64,000 nt of DNA from Virgibacillus dokdonensis. Lineage in GTDB: Bacteria; Bacillota; Bacilli; Bacillales; Amphibacillaceae. Both the position numbers and the translations under genes were made by a program. Numbering within the stretch: position 1 is the stretch's first letter; each line of letters opens with the position of its first letter. Under the pieces are notes generated by a model. That model did no database searches, was not told the DNA's origin, and saw only the letters and a program-made list of their open reading frames with translations. The stretch covers positions 2,348,660 through 2,412,659 of the forward strand of contig NZ_LT745763.1 of the NCBI RefSeq assembly GCF_900166595.1, written 5' to 3'. Shown here in pieces: positions 54,712-63,976 of this stretch.

Positions 54712-57700
54712 TTATTCTAATTCAATAAGTAGATCATCTACAGCGATACTATCGCCATCTTTTACATTAACTTGCTTAATAACTCCTGTAAATGGAGCTT
54801 GGACAGTTGTTTCCATTTTCATAGCTTCATTAATCAATAAATGGTCTCCCTTATTAACATGATCCCCTGATTGACAAAGAACTTTTATTACTGTCCCTGG
54901 CATTGTAGCACCAATATGTTTTTCATTACTTTTATCTACTTTTGGCCTCATTTCAACCTCAGATTGAATGCTTTGATCCTTCACAACAATCTCTCTCGTT
55001 TGCCCATTCAATTCAAAGTATACAACACGGGTGCCATCTTCTCTAGGTTCTGAAATAGAAACAAGTTTTACAATTAATGTTTTCCCTTGTTCAATTTCTA
55101 CTTCAACCGTTTCACCAAGTCTCATCCCATAGAAGAAAGTCGGTGTATCCAACACACTTACATCGCCGTATTTGTCATGGAATTTATGATATTCCATAAA
55201 AACTTTAGGGTAAAGAGCGTGAGATATTAAATCAAAGCTAGTTACTTGTCGGTCTAAGGATTTAAACAATGTTTCCTTTAGCTGCGTAAAGTCAACTGGT
55301 TCTAGCAATTCACCTGGACGTGTTTTGATAGGGTCTTTTCCTTTCAGAATGATTCGTTGCAATTCTGGTGGGAAACCCTGATAAGGCTGTCCAATGTAGC
55401 CTTGTACAAATTCTATTACAGAATCCGGAAAGTCAATCGTTTCTCCACGTTCATAAATATCATCTTCTGTTAAATTATTTTGTACCATAAATAAAGTCAT
55501 ATCACCAATCACTTTTGACGAAGGGGTAACTTTAACAATATCACCAAACATATCATTCACTTGTCGAAACATTGTTTTCACTTCATTCCAACGATCTTCA
55601 AGCCCTACAGCTTTGGCTTGTTGCTTCAAATTACTATACTGACCTCCAGGCATTTCATGCATATAAATTTCAGTATGTGGTGCCTTCATTCCACTTTCAA
55701 AATCACGATAGTATTCACGTATACCTTCCCAATAATAAGAAAGCTCTTCATAAGCATTTACATCCACTTTTGGTTGACGTTCATGCCCTTCTAATGCGTG
55801 ATATAAAGTCTGTGCACTAGGTTGAGAAGTTAGACCAGCCATTGGCCCAGCTGCAACATCTACAGCGTCTACTCCAGCATCGATAGCTCGGGCATATAAA
55901 TAAATTCCATTTCCACTGGTGTCATGTGTATGCAGATGAATTGGTAAGTCAATCGTCTCTTTTAATGTAGACACCAATTGATATGCCGCTTCCGGTTTTA
56001 ATAATCCTGCCATATCCTTAATACCGAGAATATGCGCTCCTGACGCTTTTAAATCTTTAGCTAAATTTTTATAATAGCTGATATCATACTTTGTTCGTCC
56101 AGTATCTAAAATATTGCCTGTATAACACATAGTAGCTTCTGCAATTTTATTATTGTTGCGTACTTCTTCTATTGCTAATTGCATACCTTCTACCCAGTTT
56201 AGACTGTCAAAAATTCGGAACACATCAATGCCGGCTGTTGCGCTTTTCTCAACAAATTCTTTAATTACATTATCTGGGTAATTCTTATAACCTACCGCAT
56301 TACTTGCACGAAGCAGCATTTGTAGCAATATATTTGGCATACTTGCACGAAGCTTTAACAAGCGATCCCATGGGTCTTCTTTTAAAAAGCGGTAAGCTAC
56401 ATCAAATGTGGCTCCACCCCACATTTCGACTGAAAATAAATTTGGAAGCAATCTAGCGGTAGGTTCCGCGATACGATGCAAATCCTTCGTACGAACTCTT
56501 GTCGCTAATAAAGATTGGTGTGCATCACGAAACGTTGTGTCGGTTAACAACACCTCTTTTTGTTCTTTTAACCACTTTGCTAACTCATCAGGACCATGTT
56601 TATCTAAAATTTGCTTTGTACCTGAAGCTATTGGGTTAGATGTATTAACGTTGGGAAGATTTAAATCATCAAAAACAGGTTTTTCTTTATTACCATCTTT
56701 ATCTACACCATTTACCGTCGTATTTCCAATGTATGTTAGCATTTTCGTTCCACGATCTTTTCGTTTTGGAAATACAAATAATTCAGGTGTGTTATCAACA
56801 AATGTCGTATTATAGACCCCATTTAAGAAATTTTTGTGTAAAATAACATTTTGTAAAAATGGGATGTTTGTTTTTATACCACGTATACGAAATTCTTTTA
56901 AGTTTCTGACCATTTTTTGTGCAGCTTGATTAAAATTTAACGCCCAAGTAGACACTTTAACTAACAATGAATCATAGTGCGGTGAAATAACAGAACCTTG
57001 AAATCCATTCCCCGCATCTAATCGGACACCAAATCCTCCACCAGATCGGTAAGCCATAATCCTTCCAGTATCTGGCATAAAGTTATTCAGCGGATCTTCT
57101 GTCGTTACACGCGATTGGATAGCATACCCTGTAGTAACAATTTTATCCTGCTCTGGAATACCAATGGAATCGTCATGTAAACTTCTTCCTTCAGCGACTT
57201 TAATTTGCGTCTGGACAATGTCAACACCAGTAATCATTTCAGTAATCGTATGCTCTACTTGAACCCTTGGGTTTACTTCAATAAAGAAGAATTCATCCTC
57301 AGTCACTAAAAACTCTACAGTACCAGCGTTTAAATAGTTAACATTTTTCATTAGTTTGACCGCAGCTTCACATATTTTCATACGCAATTCTTCAGGCAAA
57401 GATATACTTGGAGCAACCTCTACTAATTTTTGATGTCTTCGCTGCACAGAGCAGTCTCTTTCATACAAATGAATGATATTCTCATGTTGATCTCCAATAA
57501 TTTGAACTTCAATATGTTTTGGGTTTTCAATGAGTTTTTCTAAGTAAATTTCATCATTACCAAATGCAGCCCTAGCCTCAGACTTAGCACGATCGTACGC
57601 CTCCGCAAGCCCCTGCTTACTTCGAACGATACGCATACCTCGTCCTCCACCGCCTAGAGTGGCTTTAATAATGATTGGAAAACCATGATCCCTCGCAAAC

Positions 57701-58155
57701 TGCTCCACCTCTTCCAAAGAGTTGACCGGGCCACCGCTTCCTGGTATAACAGGTAAACCTGCCTGTGTAGCTTGGTACCGAGCTTTTACTTTGTCCCCAA
57801 ACATATCTAAATGATTACTTGTTGGACCGATGAAAATAATTCCTTCCTCTTCACATCGCTTAGCAAAGTTAATATTTTCAGATAAGAATCCATAGCCAGG
57901 ATGAATGGCATCTACACCTACTTGCTTAGCTAACTGGATAATACCTTCAATATCCAGATATGCATCAATTGGCTTCTTTCCTTCTCCAATTAAATACGCC
58001 TCGTCCGCTTTATAACGGTGATAGGAACTTAAATCTTCTTTGGAATAGATTGCAACAGTACGAATATTTAATTCGGTACATGCCCGAAAAACACGAATTG
58101 CAATTTCCCCTCGATTGGCAACTAATACTTTGTTGATTTGTTTAAGTTGTGCCAT
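54712..58155 (-). CDS. pycA: Pyruvate carboxylase
   Basis: The product is 1147 residues, full length. Order of domains: biotin carboxylase (KVLVANRGEIAIRVFRACTE; HPGYGFLSENINFA; ATLGGGGRGMRIV), carboxyltransferase (LLTDTTFRDAHQSLLATRVR; DVFRIFDSLNWVEG), the PC-specific region, and a C-terminal biotinyl domain with the biotin-accepting lysine in INEAMKMETTVQAP. It converts pyruvate to oxaloacetate with bicarbonate and ATP, refilling the TCA cycle. Its start overlaps the end of ftsW, an arrangement seen in other Bacilli. Confidence 0.98.
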   Translation of the reverse strand: MAQLKQINKVLVANRGEIAIRVFRACTELNIRTVAIYSKEDLSSYHRYKADEAYLIGEGKKPIDAYLDIEGIIQLAKQVGVDAIHPGYGFLSENINFAKRCEEEGIIFIGPTSNHLDMFGDKVKARYQATQAGLPVIPGSGGPVNSLEEVEQFARDHGFPIIIKATLGGGGRGMRIVRSKQGLAEAYDRAKSEARAAFGNDEIYLEKLIENPKHIEVQIIGDQHENIIHLYERDCSVQRRHQKLVEVAPSISLPEELRMKICEAAVKLMKNVNYLNAGTVEFLVTEDEFFFIEVNPRVQVEHTITEMITGVDIVQTQIKVAEGRSLHDDSIGIPEQDKIVTTGYAIQSRVTTEDPLNNFMPDTGRIMAYRSGGGFGVRLDAGNGFQGSVISPHYDSLLVKVSTWALNFNQAAQKMVRNLKEFRIRGIKTNIPFLQNVILHKNFLNGVYNTTFVDNTPELFVFPKRKDRGTKMLTYIGNTTVNGVDKDGNKEKPVFDDLNLPNVNTSNPIASGTKQILDKHGPDELAKWLKEQKEVLLTDTTFRDAHQSLLATRVRTKDLHRIAEPTARLLPNLFSVEMWGGATFDVAYRFLKEDPWDRLLKLRASMPNILLQMLLRASNAVGYKNYPDNVIKEFVEKSATAGIDVFRIFDSLNWVEGMQLAIEEVRNNNKIAEATMCYTGNILDTGRTKYDISYYKNLAKDLKASGAHILGIKDMAGLLKPEAAYQLVSTLKETIDLPIHLHTHDTSGNGIYLYARAIDAGVDAVDVAAGPMAGLTSQPSAQTLYHALEGHERQPKVDVNAYEELSYYWEGIREYYRDFESGMKAPHTEIYMHEMPGGQYSNLKQQAKAVGLEDRWNEVKTMFRQVNDMFGDIVKVTPSSKVIGDMTLFMVQNNLTEDDIYERGETIDFPDSVIEFVQGYIGQPYQGFPPELQRIILKGKDPIKTRPGELLEPVDFTQLKETLFKSLDRQVTSFDLISHALYPKVFMEYHKFHDKYGDVSVLDTPTFFYGMRLGETVEVEIEQGKTLIVKLVSISEPREDGTRVVYFELNGQTREIVVKDQSIQSEVEMRPKVDKSNEKHIGATMPGTVIKVLCQSGDHVNKGDHLLINEAMKMETTVQAPFTGVIKQVNVKDGDSIAVDDLLIELE

Positions 58156-59312
58156 GTTCTCCCTCCTCGATATGTTTGTGATATGTTACGAGTATTTTGA
58201 TTTTCTCCTGCTGGTTCTAATTCTCTTTTTTTAATATGCATAGCAATATTATTTAAAATCCCCATTGATATTAATAACACCAAAAGAGATGAACCGCCAT
58301 AACTTACAAATGGTAATGGCACTCCTGTAATTGGTAATAAGCCGCTAATTGCTCCTAAGTTAATAAATGCTTGTATTCCCACCATGGAAGAGATGCCAAT
58401 CGCTAGTAAAGAGCCAAAGCTATCCTTCACTTTTCTAGAGATAAACAACCCTCTTAATACAATGATAGATAACATACCAATAACAATAACAACACCGATA
58501 AAACCTAACTCCTCAGCAACTACCGCCATAATAAAATCTGTATGCGCTTCTGTTAAGTACCCTAATTTTTGTACACTTTGCCCTAAACCTTCACCAGCTA
58601 ATCCACCGTTTCCAATTGCCACATAAGATTGGATTAACTGGTAGCCGTGAGATGCAGGAGTTTCAAATGGCTGATAAGCACCCGTAAATCGAGTGAGTCG
58701 CTCATCGGTGGCCATATACGGTAACGTCATCAATAAAAACATCAAACCGATAAATAGAAGTAGGGATAAGTGCTTAAAACGGATACCTGAACTAAAAATA
58801 ACTGAACATGCAATTAAGAAAACAATGGAAGCTGTTCCAATGTCCGGTTGTAAAACGATAAGCGCTAGAATAATGCCTGTAATAATAAGAGGTGGTAAAA
58901 CAGCTTTACTAAATTCACGAATATATTCCTGCTTTTTGGAATATACAGAAGCTAAGTACATAACAATCGCAATTTTAGCAAATTCTGCTGGTTGAATTCC
59001 CAATATCCAGGATTGTGCATTGTTCACTTCTGAACCAAATAGTAATACCCCAATCAATAACAGTATTACTCCTAGTATAATAGGTTTGATTAGTTTTTGG
59101 TAGTAGCGATATGGAAAAGCAGAGCATAAAATAAATCCTATTAGCCCTATTCCAAAACGGATAGATTGTTGCGTTAAATAATGATTAGCAGCATGCCCTT
59201 GAACAACAGCAAAAACCATGCTTGCACTATAGATCATTACTAAGCCAAAAGCTGCTAACAAAATGGGCGTTATTATTAGTGTATAATCATAAAATTTTAA
59301 TTTTTGTAGCAT
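58122..59312 (-). CDS. ftsW: Lipid II glycan polymerase FtsW
   Basis: The product is 396 residues from the ATG at 59312 (GGGAGAAG upstream). It is a SEDS protein with about ten membrane helices: GLVMIYSASMVFAVVQGHAA, SWILGIQPAEFAKIAIVMYL, VLQPDIGTASIVFLIACSVI and GVPLPFVSYGGSSLLVLLIS. Context next to ylaN and pycA identifies FtsW (YlaO), the vegetative septal polymerase partner of PBP2B; SpoVE at 14445 is its sporulation paralogue. The 3' end overlaps pycA by 34 bases. Confidence 0.94.
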   Translation of the reverse strand: MLQKLKFYDYTLIITPILLAAFGLVMIYSASMVFAVVQGHAANHYLTQQSIRFGIGLIGFILCSAFPYRYYQKLIKPIILGVILLLIGVLLFGSEVNNAQSWILGIQPAEFAKIAIVMYLASVYSKKQEYIREFSKAVLPPLIITGIILALIVLQPDIGTASIVFLIACSVIFSSGIRFKHLSLLLFIGLMFLLMTLPYMATDERLTRFTGAYQPFETPASHGYQLIQSYVAIGNGGLAGEGLGQSVQKLGYLTEAHTDFIMAVVAEELGFIGVVIVIGMLSIIVLRGLFISRKVKDSFGSLLAIGISSMVGIQAFINLGAISGLLPITGVPLPFVSYGGSSLLVLLISMGILNNIAMHIKKRELEPAGENQNTRNISQTYRGGRTWHNLNKSTKY

Positions 59313-59471
59313 ATTCTTCTCCCTACTAAATATGTAATACAAAAGCTTTATTCAAAACGATATAATAATTTTTAACAACTCTTCAGCGTGCTCATTCTAT
59401 GTACTGCAAAACTACGCATAGGATGTCAACTATACTTTAAACTGAAAGCTAGTATTACAGATATTTGAAAC

Positions 59472-59510
59472 AAAAAAACCTTGCCAGTAATGATCATGCA
59501 GGCAAAGTTT
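59472..59510 (-). terminator. Terminator of ylaN
   Basis: On the minus strand AACTTTGCC (59509-59501) pairs with GGCAAGGTT (59485-59477) at 8 of 9 positions with a long loop, followed by T5 and GTTTC. It lies about 45 bp past ylaN and before ftsW. Confidence 0.65.
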
Positions 59511-59551
59511 TTGCTTCTATGTCGTTCTCGCAAAAACCGAAGATAGTAGGA

Positions 59552-59833
59552 TTATACGGAATTTTGCGCTGCTTCATGCAGAATATTTAACTTCCTCTCC
59601 AGATCTTCTAATATTTCTTTACCTTCACTTTCGCTAATTAAATTTAATCGAACAGCAAAATCGATCTCCCTGGAAAGCCCAAACATTTGTGTATCCAACA
59701 CTTCTTCGTATAATGGACATTGTGGCATTGTTAAATTATCTATTTGAACTTCTATAAGTCGCAAAATTTTGTCAGCATCAGCCTTAAGAAGGGCATGGGC
59801 TTTTTCGCGATGATTTACAGTCACCTCTTGCAT
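59552..59833 (-). CDS. ylaN: YlaN family protein
   Basis: The product is 93 residues ([20 protein letters not shown]). The ribosome site GGAGGGG lies 11 nt upstream of this ATG and 8 nt upstream of an adjacent TTG, so the start may be one codon earlier. The protein is all helical, including [20 protein letters not shown], then [14 protein letters not shown]. Recent work in Bacillus and Staphylococcus links YlaN to iron homeostasis and to relief of Fur repression. It lies before ftsW as in B. subtilis. Confidence 0.92.
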   Translation of the reverse strand: MQEVTVNHREKAHALLKADADKILRLIEVQIDNLTMPQCPLYEEVLDTQMFGLSREIDFAVRLNLISESEGKEILEDLERKLNILHEAAQNSV

Positions 59834-60108
59834 CAAATCTATCCCCTCCGTTTTCAAAGACTTCTTTCTATATTATATTATCGTTAGTGCTTGCAAAATG
59901 CAAATAAAAAAATATATTTAGGGCTTTTCGTATTGCTTAAAAAAGTTATCATTATTTGTTTATTTAAACTAAATTTTATTATAACTTAAAAACGTGTTCT
60001 AATCGAGTAGTTTTAAATTTCTATTCCTCTCTAACTTAACCCAAAATGAATGCAATTATCTTCAAGGTTTGCTATCCTATATAAGAATTCTACTATGAGG
60101 TGATTTAA

Positions 60109-60594
60109 ATGATCGTGCCAATTAAAGGGAAAGTAAAATATCCTATTACCTTAGATCCTACTGTTTGGATATTCGATGATCGTAAAGTCGAATTTGAACA
60201 TGCTTTTTTAAACGAACATGTTGCAGTGGATGAGGATGAAACATTAAAACAAGCATCACAAAGATGGGAAAGGGAAATTTCTGAACAAGTTAAACCACCA
60301 GTAAATCGAAGTATAAAAAAGTATGAGCGCGAAAAAATGTTGAGTAGTTCATACGTTATTCCGTTAGAAGATTTTTTAAATCATGCAGAGATTAGCGCAA
60401 GCGCAACAGAAGCTGTTTTAATTCGCGAGCTTGAAAACGTCATCATTCCTTTGAAAGATCTGTTCAATAGCTATTTCTTATTTTCGAAGGATGGTAAGCC
60501 GCTGAAAACAGATGGACCAGTACATCTATATTACAAAGATGGTTCCAATAAGCATGATCCTATTACACATATTAAAAGCGTTTCTATCCAGTAA
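60109..60594 (+). CDS. ylaL: YlaL-like protein of unknown function
   Basis: The product is 161 residues, soluble, starting MIVPIKGKVKYPITLDPTVW with IFDDRKVEFEHAF. The ATG follows GAGGTGAT at 6 nt. No catalytic motif or membrane segment was seen. Placement between ylaN and ylaJ and the overall look match B. subtilis YlaL; ylaK (phoH) and ylaM, found nearby in that species, are absent here. Confidence 0.75.
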   Translation: MIVPIKGKVKYPITLDPTVWIFDDRKVEFEHAFLNEHVAVDEDETLKQASQRWEREISEQVKPPVNRSIKKYEREKMLSSSYVIPLEDFLNHAEISASATEAVLIRELENVIIPLKDLFNSYFLFSKDGKPLKTDGPVHLYYKDGSNKHDPITHIKSVSIQ

Positions 60595-60650
60595 TGTATA
60601 GAGAATCTTTTTTAACGTGGTTTATTTTACATTAAATAATTGATTGAAGT

Positions 60651-60733
60651 TATCGCCTTTCTATGAGACCTCCACTTTTGTCCTATTAATTGTTTTTCAA
60701 TTGGTACGGATGAGGTCCTTGAGAAAGGTGATA
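60651..60733 (+). other. Long imperfect hairpin downstream of ylaL
   Basis: TATCGCCTTTCT (60651-60662) pairs with AGAAAGGTGATA (60722-60733), 11 Watson-Crick pairs plus one G-U. A second helix (GAGACCTC with GAGGTCCT) and a small apical AATTG/CAATT stem lie inside. There is no T run after it, so it is not a standard terminator. It may be a structured RNA element or the remains of a palindromic mobile sequence. Confidence 0.5.
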
Positions 60734-60783
60734 CAAAAATATAAGCCAATAAATCGTTATTCTCCGTTCGTTAATTATTTTTA

Positions 60784-60868
60784 CTAAAACTTTTCTATCG
60801 CCAAGTTTCATGGCGGCGAAATAAAGCCTTTACTTTTTTCTTCATCCTATACTTTCCTATAGTGCAAA
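60784..60868 (+). repeat. R1 dispersed repeat
   Basis: CTAAAACTTTTCTATCGCCA, CGCCAAGTTTCATGGCGGCG (CGCCA/TGGCG hairpin) and CCTATACTTTCCTATAGTG, then CAAAG follow R1; the ACTATAAACC block is missing. Confidence 0.65.
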
Positions 60869-61033
60869 GTATTACTTCACAACCATCCAAAAGTTAGCCT
60901 AATATATTTTTCCACCTGTATATTTCCCTAATTTCTAAACAAACTAAGCCTAATAGCACAGTCCAAAGAGAGGAAGAATAACATTTGCTGAACATTACAA
61001 CCTCTTATAAGGTGAATAAATGGAGGAATGACA

Positions 61034-61639
61034 ATGAGATTAGCTTTTATGGGAATCACGTTTCTTATCTTGTTTATATTTACAGCTTGTACGCAAGAAG
61101 ATCGTGAAGAAGCTATTACAAACGAAGAAACAAATCAAAGATTTGAACAAGTTAAAAACTCAGAACCAACAAAACAAAAAGCGTTGACTAACAAAGAAAT
61201 CGCAAACCATTTGGCTAATATTGCTAGCGATGTACCAAATGTTAACGATGCGGTATCAATTGTAGCTGGTCCTTATGCAGTAGTAGGAATAGACGTTGAT
61301 AAAGACCTCGATCGTTCAAGAGTTGGCACTATTAAATATAGCGTTTTAGAAGCATTGTATAATGACCCATATGGTAAAACAGCTGTTGTGGTTGCAGACG
61401 CTGATGGTAATGAACGAATTCGTGGGATAGTGGATAAGATGGAACAAGGTCAACCTGTATACGGTTTGATGGATGAATTAGCCGCCGTTGTTGGGCGATA
61501 TATGCCGGAATTTCCCATTAACAAAAATCGACCACAGGAAAGTGATCCAAATAAAGAGGTAATTCCTGAAGAAGAAAAAGAGCAACTTGAAGATACGGAG
61601 GAAGAACAATCCAATCATCATAAACAGAATGCATCGTGA
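61034..61639 (+). CDS. ylaJ: YhcN/YlaJ family sporulation lipoprotein
   Basis: The product is 201 residues from the ATG at 61034, with GGAGG 7 nt upstream; an ATG six bases earlier sits too close to it. A lipoprotein signal (LAFMGITFLILFIFTACTQE) has its lipobox cysteine near residue 19. The core (IVAGPYAVVGIDVDKDLDRS, YGKTAVVVADADGNERIRGI) is the spore lipoprotein YhcN/YlaJ domain. The C-terminus is strongly acidic. Homologues lie in the inner spore membrane and affect germination or outgrowth. Confidence 0.9.
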   Translation: MRLAFMGITFLILFIFTACTQEDREEAITNEETNQRFEQVKNSEPTKQKALTNKEIANHLANIASDVPNVNDAVSIVAGPYAVVGIDVDKDLDRSRVGTIKYSVLEALYNDPYGKTAVVVADADGNERIRGIVDKMEQGQPVYGLMDELAAVVGRYMPEFPINKNRPQESDPNKEVIPEEEKEQLEDTEEEQSNHHKQNAS

Positions 61640-61690
61640 ACTACTCCAACCACTTAACAAGGCTTGAAGCGGCTGTCTCACAGCAATTTC

Positions 61691-61732
61691 GGGATAAAAT
61701 TTATGAATCTTATGCTTTCCTATAGTGTAAAA
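61691..61732 (+). repeat. R1 right-end fragment
   Basis: GATAAAATTTATGAATCTTA, then TGCTTTCCTATAGTGTAAAA keeps only the R1 right end. It runs into the terminator that follows. Confidence 0.5.
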
Positions 61733-61762
61733 AAGTTTCCGCTCCTAAGCGGAAACTTTTTT
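61729..61762. terminator. Strong bidirectional terminator
   Basis: A perfect 15-bp stem AAAAAAGTTTCCGCT (61729-61743) / AGCGGAAACTTTTTT (61748-61762) around CCTA lies between convergent ylaJ and the next minus-strand gene, overlapping that gene's stop codon. Confidence 0.9.
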
Positions 61763-62048
61763 ATTGTTGGTACTCACTTGTATTAGCTTCTTTATTTTCA
61801 TTGTAATATTGAACGCCAAACTGCGAACCTTCCGATACCATTTTTGCATTTTCAAGTTGTTCCAAACCTTTATCCTCTGACTGATCTGGTACACCCGCCT
61901 CTTCAAGAGTAGAACGGATACTATTCTGATAATTTTTAACTTTCCTTTTTACGTTATCTCTTTTATCTTTGTTTTTTAGAAAGTACCCAGCAACTGTAGC
62001 TCCAATTACTCCTGCGGCACCAGCAGAGTATAAATATTTTTTCTTCAT
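61761..62048 (-). CDS. Small membrane-anchored protein, unrecognised family
   Basis: The product is 95 residues from the ATG at 62048, which has AAAGGACG upstream. Residues 1-22 (MKKKYLYSAGAAGVIGATVA then GYFL) form one glycine/alanine-rich membrane segment or uncleaved signal. The rest is charged and probably helical (KNKDKRDNVKRKVKNYQNSI; ENAKMVSEGSQFGVQYYNEN). It loosely resembles YtxH-like stress proteins in architecture, but no family is claimed. The coding sequence ends inside a strong terminator. Confidence 0.7.
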   Translation of the reverse strand: MKKKYLYSAGAAGVIGATVAGYFLKNKDKRDNVKRKVKNYQNSIRSTLEEAGVPDQSEDKGLEQLENAKMVSEGSQFGVQYYNENKEANTSEYQQ

Positions 62049-62224
62049 CGAATCGTCCTTTCTTTTCTTCTTATATATCCTTACCCTTTTCACAATTTGC
62101 CCAAACATAAAATTGTGATATACTAATTCATAAACAAAATACGTATGCAGCTCAAATCTTTCATAAAACATGCTGAATAAATTATATACTTGTCCTATTT
62201 ATTCTTTGACATTGAGGTGAAAAT

Positions 62225-62428
62225 ATGCAAGTGAAATGTACCATTTGCGATTCAGTTGAAAGCATTGATGATCATTGCTTTGAAGCAAAACGCTTAAGAA
62301 ATAAAAGAATCCTTATGCACTTATGTCAGACGTGCTACGATAGAGTTGAAAAAAAGACGTTGGCAAGACATGCAACAGGTAAGTTCCGCTTATATTCAGA
62401 AAAAAAACCCGTTGATGAATTTATTTAA
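62225..62428 (+). CDS. ylaI: YlaI family zinc-ribbon-like protein (DUF2197)
   Basis: The product is 67 residues. Two CxxC pairs, CTICDSVES at the N-terminus and LCQTCYDRV in the middle, suggest one bound zinc. It ends in TGKFRLYSEKKPVDEFI. GAGGTG precedes the ATG. It keeps the B. subtilis position beside ylaH and ylaJ. Function unknown. Confidence 0.9.
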   Translation: MQVKCTICDSVESIDDHCFEAKRLRNKRILMHLCQTCYDRVEKKTLARHATGKFRLYSEKKPVDEFI

Positions 62429-62439
62429 TTTTAGAATAT

Positions 62440-62472
62440 AAAAACCCAGAAGATTAAGTTTCTTCTGGGTTT
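62440..62472. terminator. Bidirectional terminator between ylaI and ylaH
   Basis: AAAACCCAGAAGA (62440-62452) and TCTTCTGGGTTTT (62460-62472) form a perfect 13-bp stem with A/T ends. Confidence 0.9.
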
Positions 62473-62535
62473 TTAACGCATCCTCTTGAGCTTCAAATTC
62501 ATTTCCATAGTTAAAACGAAATATGAAAATATAAG

Positions 62536-62838
62536 TTACGAGCGATTTTTTCTTTCTTGATATAAACGAAAACGATAAATTGCTAATACAAGTGATATCA
62601 CGATTAAGCTTTCCGTGATCGGAAGTTGAAATATACTAAAAATAGTTAATAAATAAACTCCCAAAGCAAGCATGATATATACAATTATTGTTTTTATAAG
62701 GGTAAGCTTTCTTGCAAATCCAAGTTTAAATGAAATAATACTAAAAATTAAGTTCAAAATGTATAACGTCAAAAACATATGATCTGTACCGAATTGTTCT
62801 AAAATAAAATTGAACACAAAGCTAAAACTTCCTTCCAT
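62536..62838 (-). CDS. ylaH: YlaH-like membrane protein
   Basis: The product is 100 residues from the ATG at 62838, which lies 6 nt after AGGGGG; the frame is open upstream, but those ATGs have poor ribosome sites. Three membrane helices are visible (about 20-40, 50-70 and 72-90: LTLYILNLIFSIISFKLGF; TIIVYIMLALGVYLLTIF; ESLIVISLVLAIYRF). It matches the YlaH-like family by length and position. Function unknown. Confidence 0.87.
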   Translation of the reverse strand: MEGSFSFVFNFILEQFGTDHMFLTLYILNLIFSIISFKLGFARKLTLIKTIIVYIMLALGVYLLTIFSIFQLPITESLIVISLVLAIYRFRLYQERKNRS

Positions 62839-62991
62839 AGCCATCCCCCTGTTATCTATCTCATTTCCATATTCCATCATACTAAAATCTATTATGTTTC
62901 GCCAGTTATAATCTTATCAAATAATGCAATACATTTTGAATTCTCGTCTTCATTCATTTATACTAGAAGTTGAAGAAGAGGTGGATTGGGA

Positions 62992-63162
62992 ATGAAGAAG
63001 TTAAATATACCGATGCTGCTTTTAGCAATACTTGTAATTGGCATGTTTGTCGGCGTAGGTGCTGCTATAGCTTATCGTAATACTTGGTTGGTGGTTTTAT
63101 TTTTATTATTAGGTTTTACGTTGATGGGAACTGGGATTCATTTAAAAAAAGCAAGGGAGTGA
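62992..63162 (+). CDS. ylaF: YlaF family small membrane protein
   Basis: A 56-residue protein begins MKKLNIPMLLLAILVIGMFV and has two membrane helices (about 7-27 and 31-49), ending in a short basic tail (HLKKARE). AAGAAGAGGTGGATTGGGA before the ATG supplies a ribosome site. It is divergent from ylaH. By size, topology and neighbours it corresponds to YlaF of Bacillaceae; no function is known. Confidence 0.78.
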   Translation: MKKLNIPMLLLAILVIGMFVGVGAAIAYRNTWLVVLFLLLGFTLMGTGIHLKKARE

Positions 63163-63166
63163 CAAA

Positions 63167-63976
63167 TCACTTCCTTGCTTTTTTTATATAATTAGCTATA
63201 ATTTTCTCTTGAATTAATGGATTTCCAGAAGCGACAGATGTTTTTGAAAGCATGTCGAGTGTATCGCCATCTATAGTAGTTGTTACTCCTCCAACTTCGC
63301 TAATAATGACCATTCCCGCTGCATAATCCCACGGTGACAGACTCAATGTTAAATAACTATCGATAATACCTTCTGCGACAAATGCAAATTCCAATGCCGC
63401 CGAACCGTAAGTCCTCGACCCTCTCACATCTTTTACAAGCTTTTGCATCCATTTTTCGTCAACGAGAGGGTTTTCACATAGCCAAAAGTGATTCATACTA
63501 ACGATTGCTTCCTCGAAAAGGATATCACGATGAAGTTGTGGAAGCTTCTTATTATTCTTATAAGCACCTTCTCCTCTTTTTGCGCTATATAATACATCTT
63601 CCATTACGTTATAAATAAGTCCGATTTCTCCAATACCATTATTAAAAATACCGATTGAAATCGCAAAATTCCTTTTTTGATGGACAAAATTCATCGTGCC
63701 ATCAATAGGATCAATAATCCAAACGATACCGTTCATGGAATCTAGCTGATCACCGTATCCTTCTTCGCTTAAAATAAAATGATCAGTAAACGTAGATTTA
63801 ATGTTGTTTGCGAGAAAAGCTTCGGTTGAACGATCCATCTCAGTTACTAAATCATTCGCATTTGATTTTGTATCAATAGTTAATGGATTATGAATTTGTT
63901 GCCTTATTTGCTCGCCTGCTTCGTATATCCACTTTGTAGCTTGAGAAAAAATCATATCACGCTGCGCTTTGTTCAT
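63167..63976 (-). CDS. suhB: Inositol monophosphatase family protein
   Basis: The product is 269 residues. The metal-dependent phosphatase motifs are complete: EMDRSTEAFL, ILSEEGYG, WIIDPIDGTMNFVHQKRNFA and the C-terminal LSPWDYAAGMVIISEVGGV. It is similar to B. subtilis YktC. Such enzymes hydrolyse inositol-1-phosphate and related sugar phosphates; the true substrate in this organism is open. GAGGAG precedes the ATG. Confidence 0.93.
   Translation of the reverse strand: MNKAQRDMIFSQATKWIYEAGEQIRQQIHNPLTIDTKSNANDLVTEMDRSTEAFLANNIKSTFTDHFILSEEGYGDQLDSMNGIVWIIDPIDGTMNFVHQKRNFAISIGIFNNGIGEIGLIYNVMEDVLYSAKRGEGAYKNNKKLPQLHRDILFEEAIVSMNHFWLCENPLVDEKWMQKLVKDVRGSRTYGSAALEFAFVAEGIIDSYLTLSLSPWDYAAGMVIISEVGGVTTTIDGDTLDMLSKTSVASGNPLIQEKIIANYIKKARK

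Larger units (their letters stand above)
60595..61033. other. Intergenic region between ylaL and ylaJ
   Basis: About 440 bases. It contains a long 83-bp hairpin (60651-60733) and an R1 copy (60784-60868). No gene was found. Confidence 0.6.
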
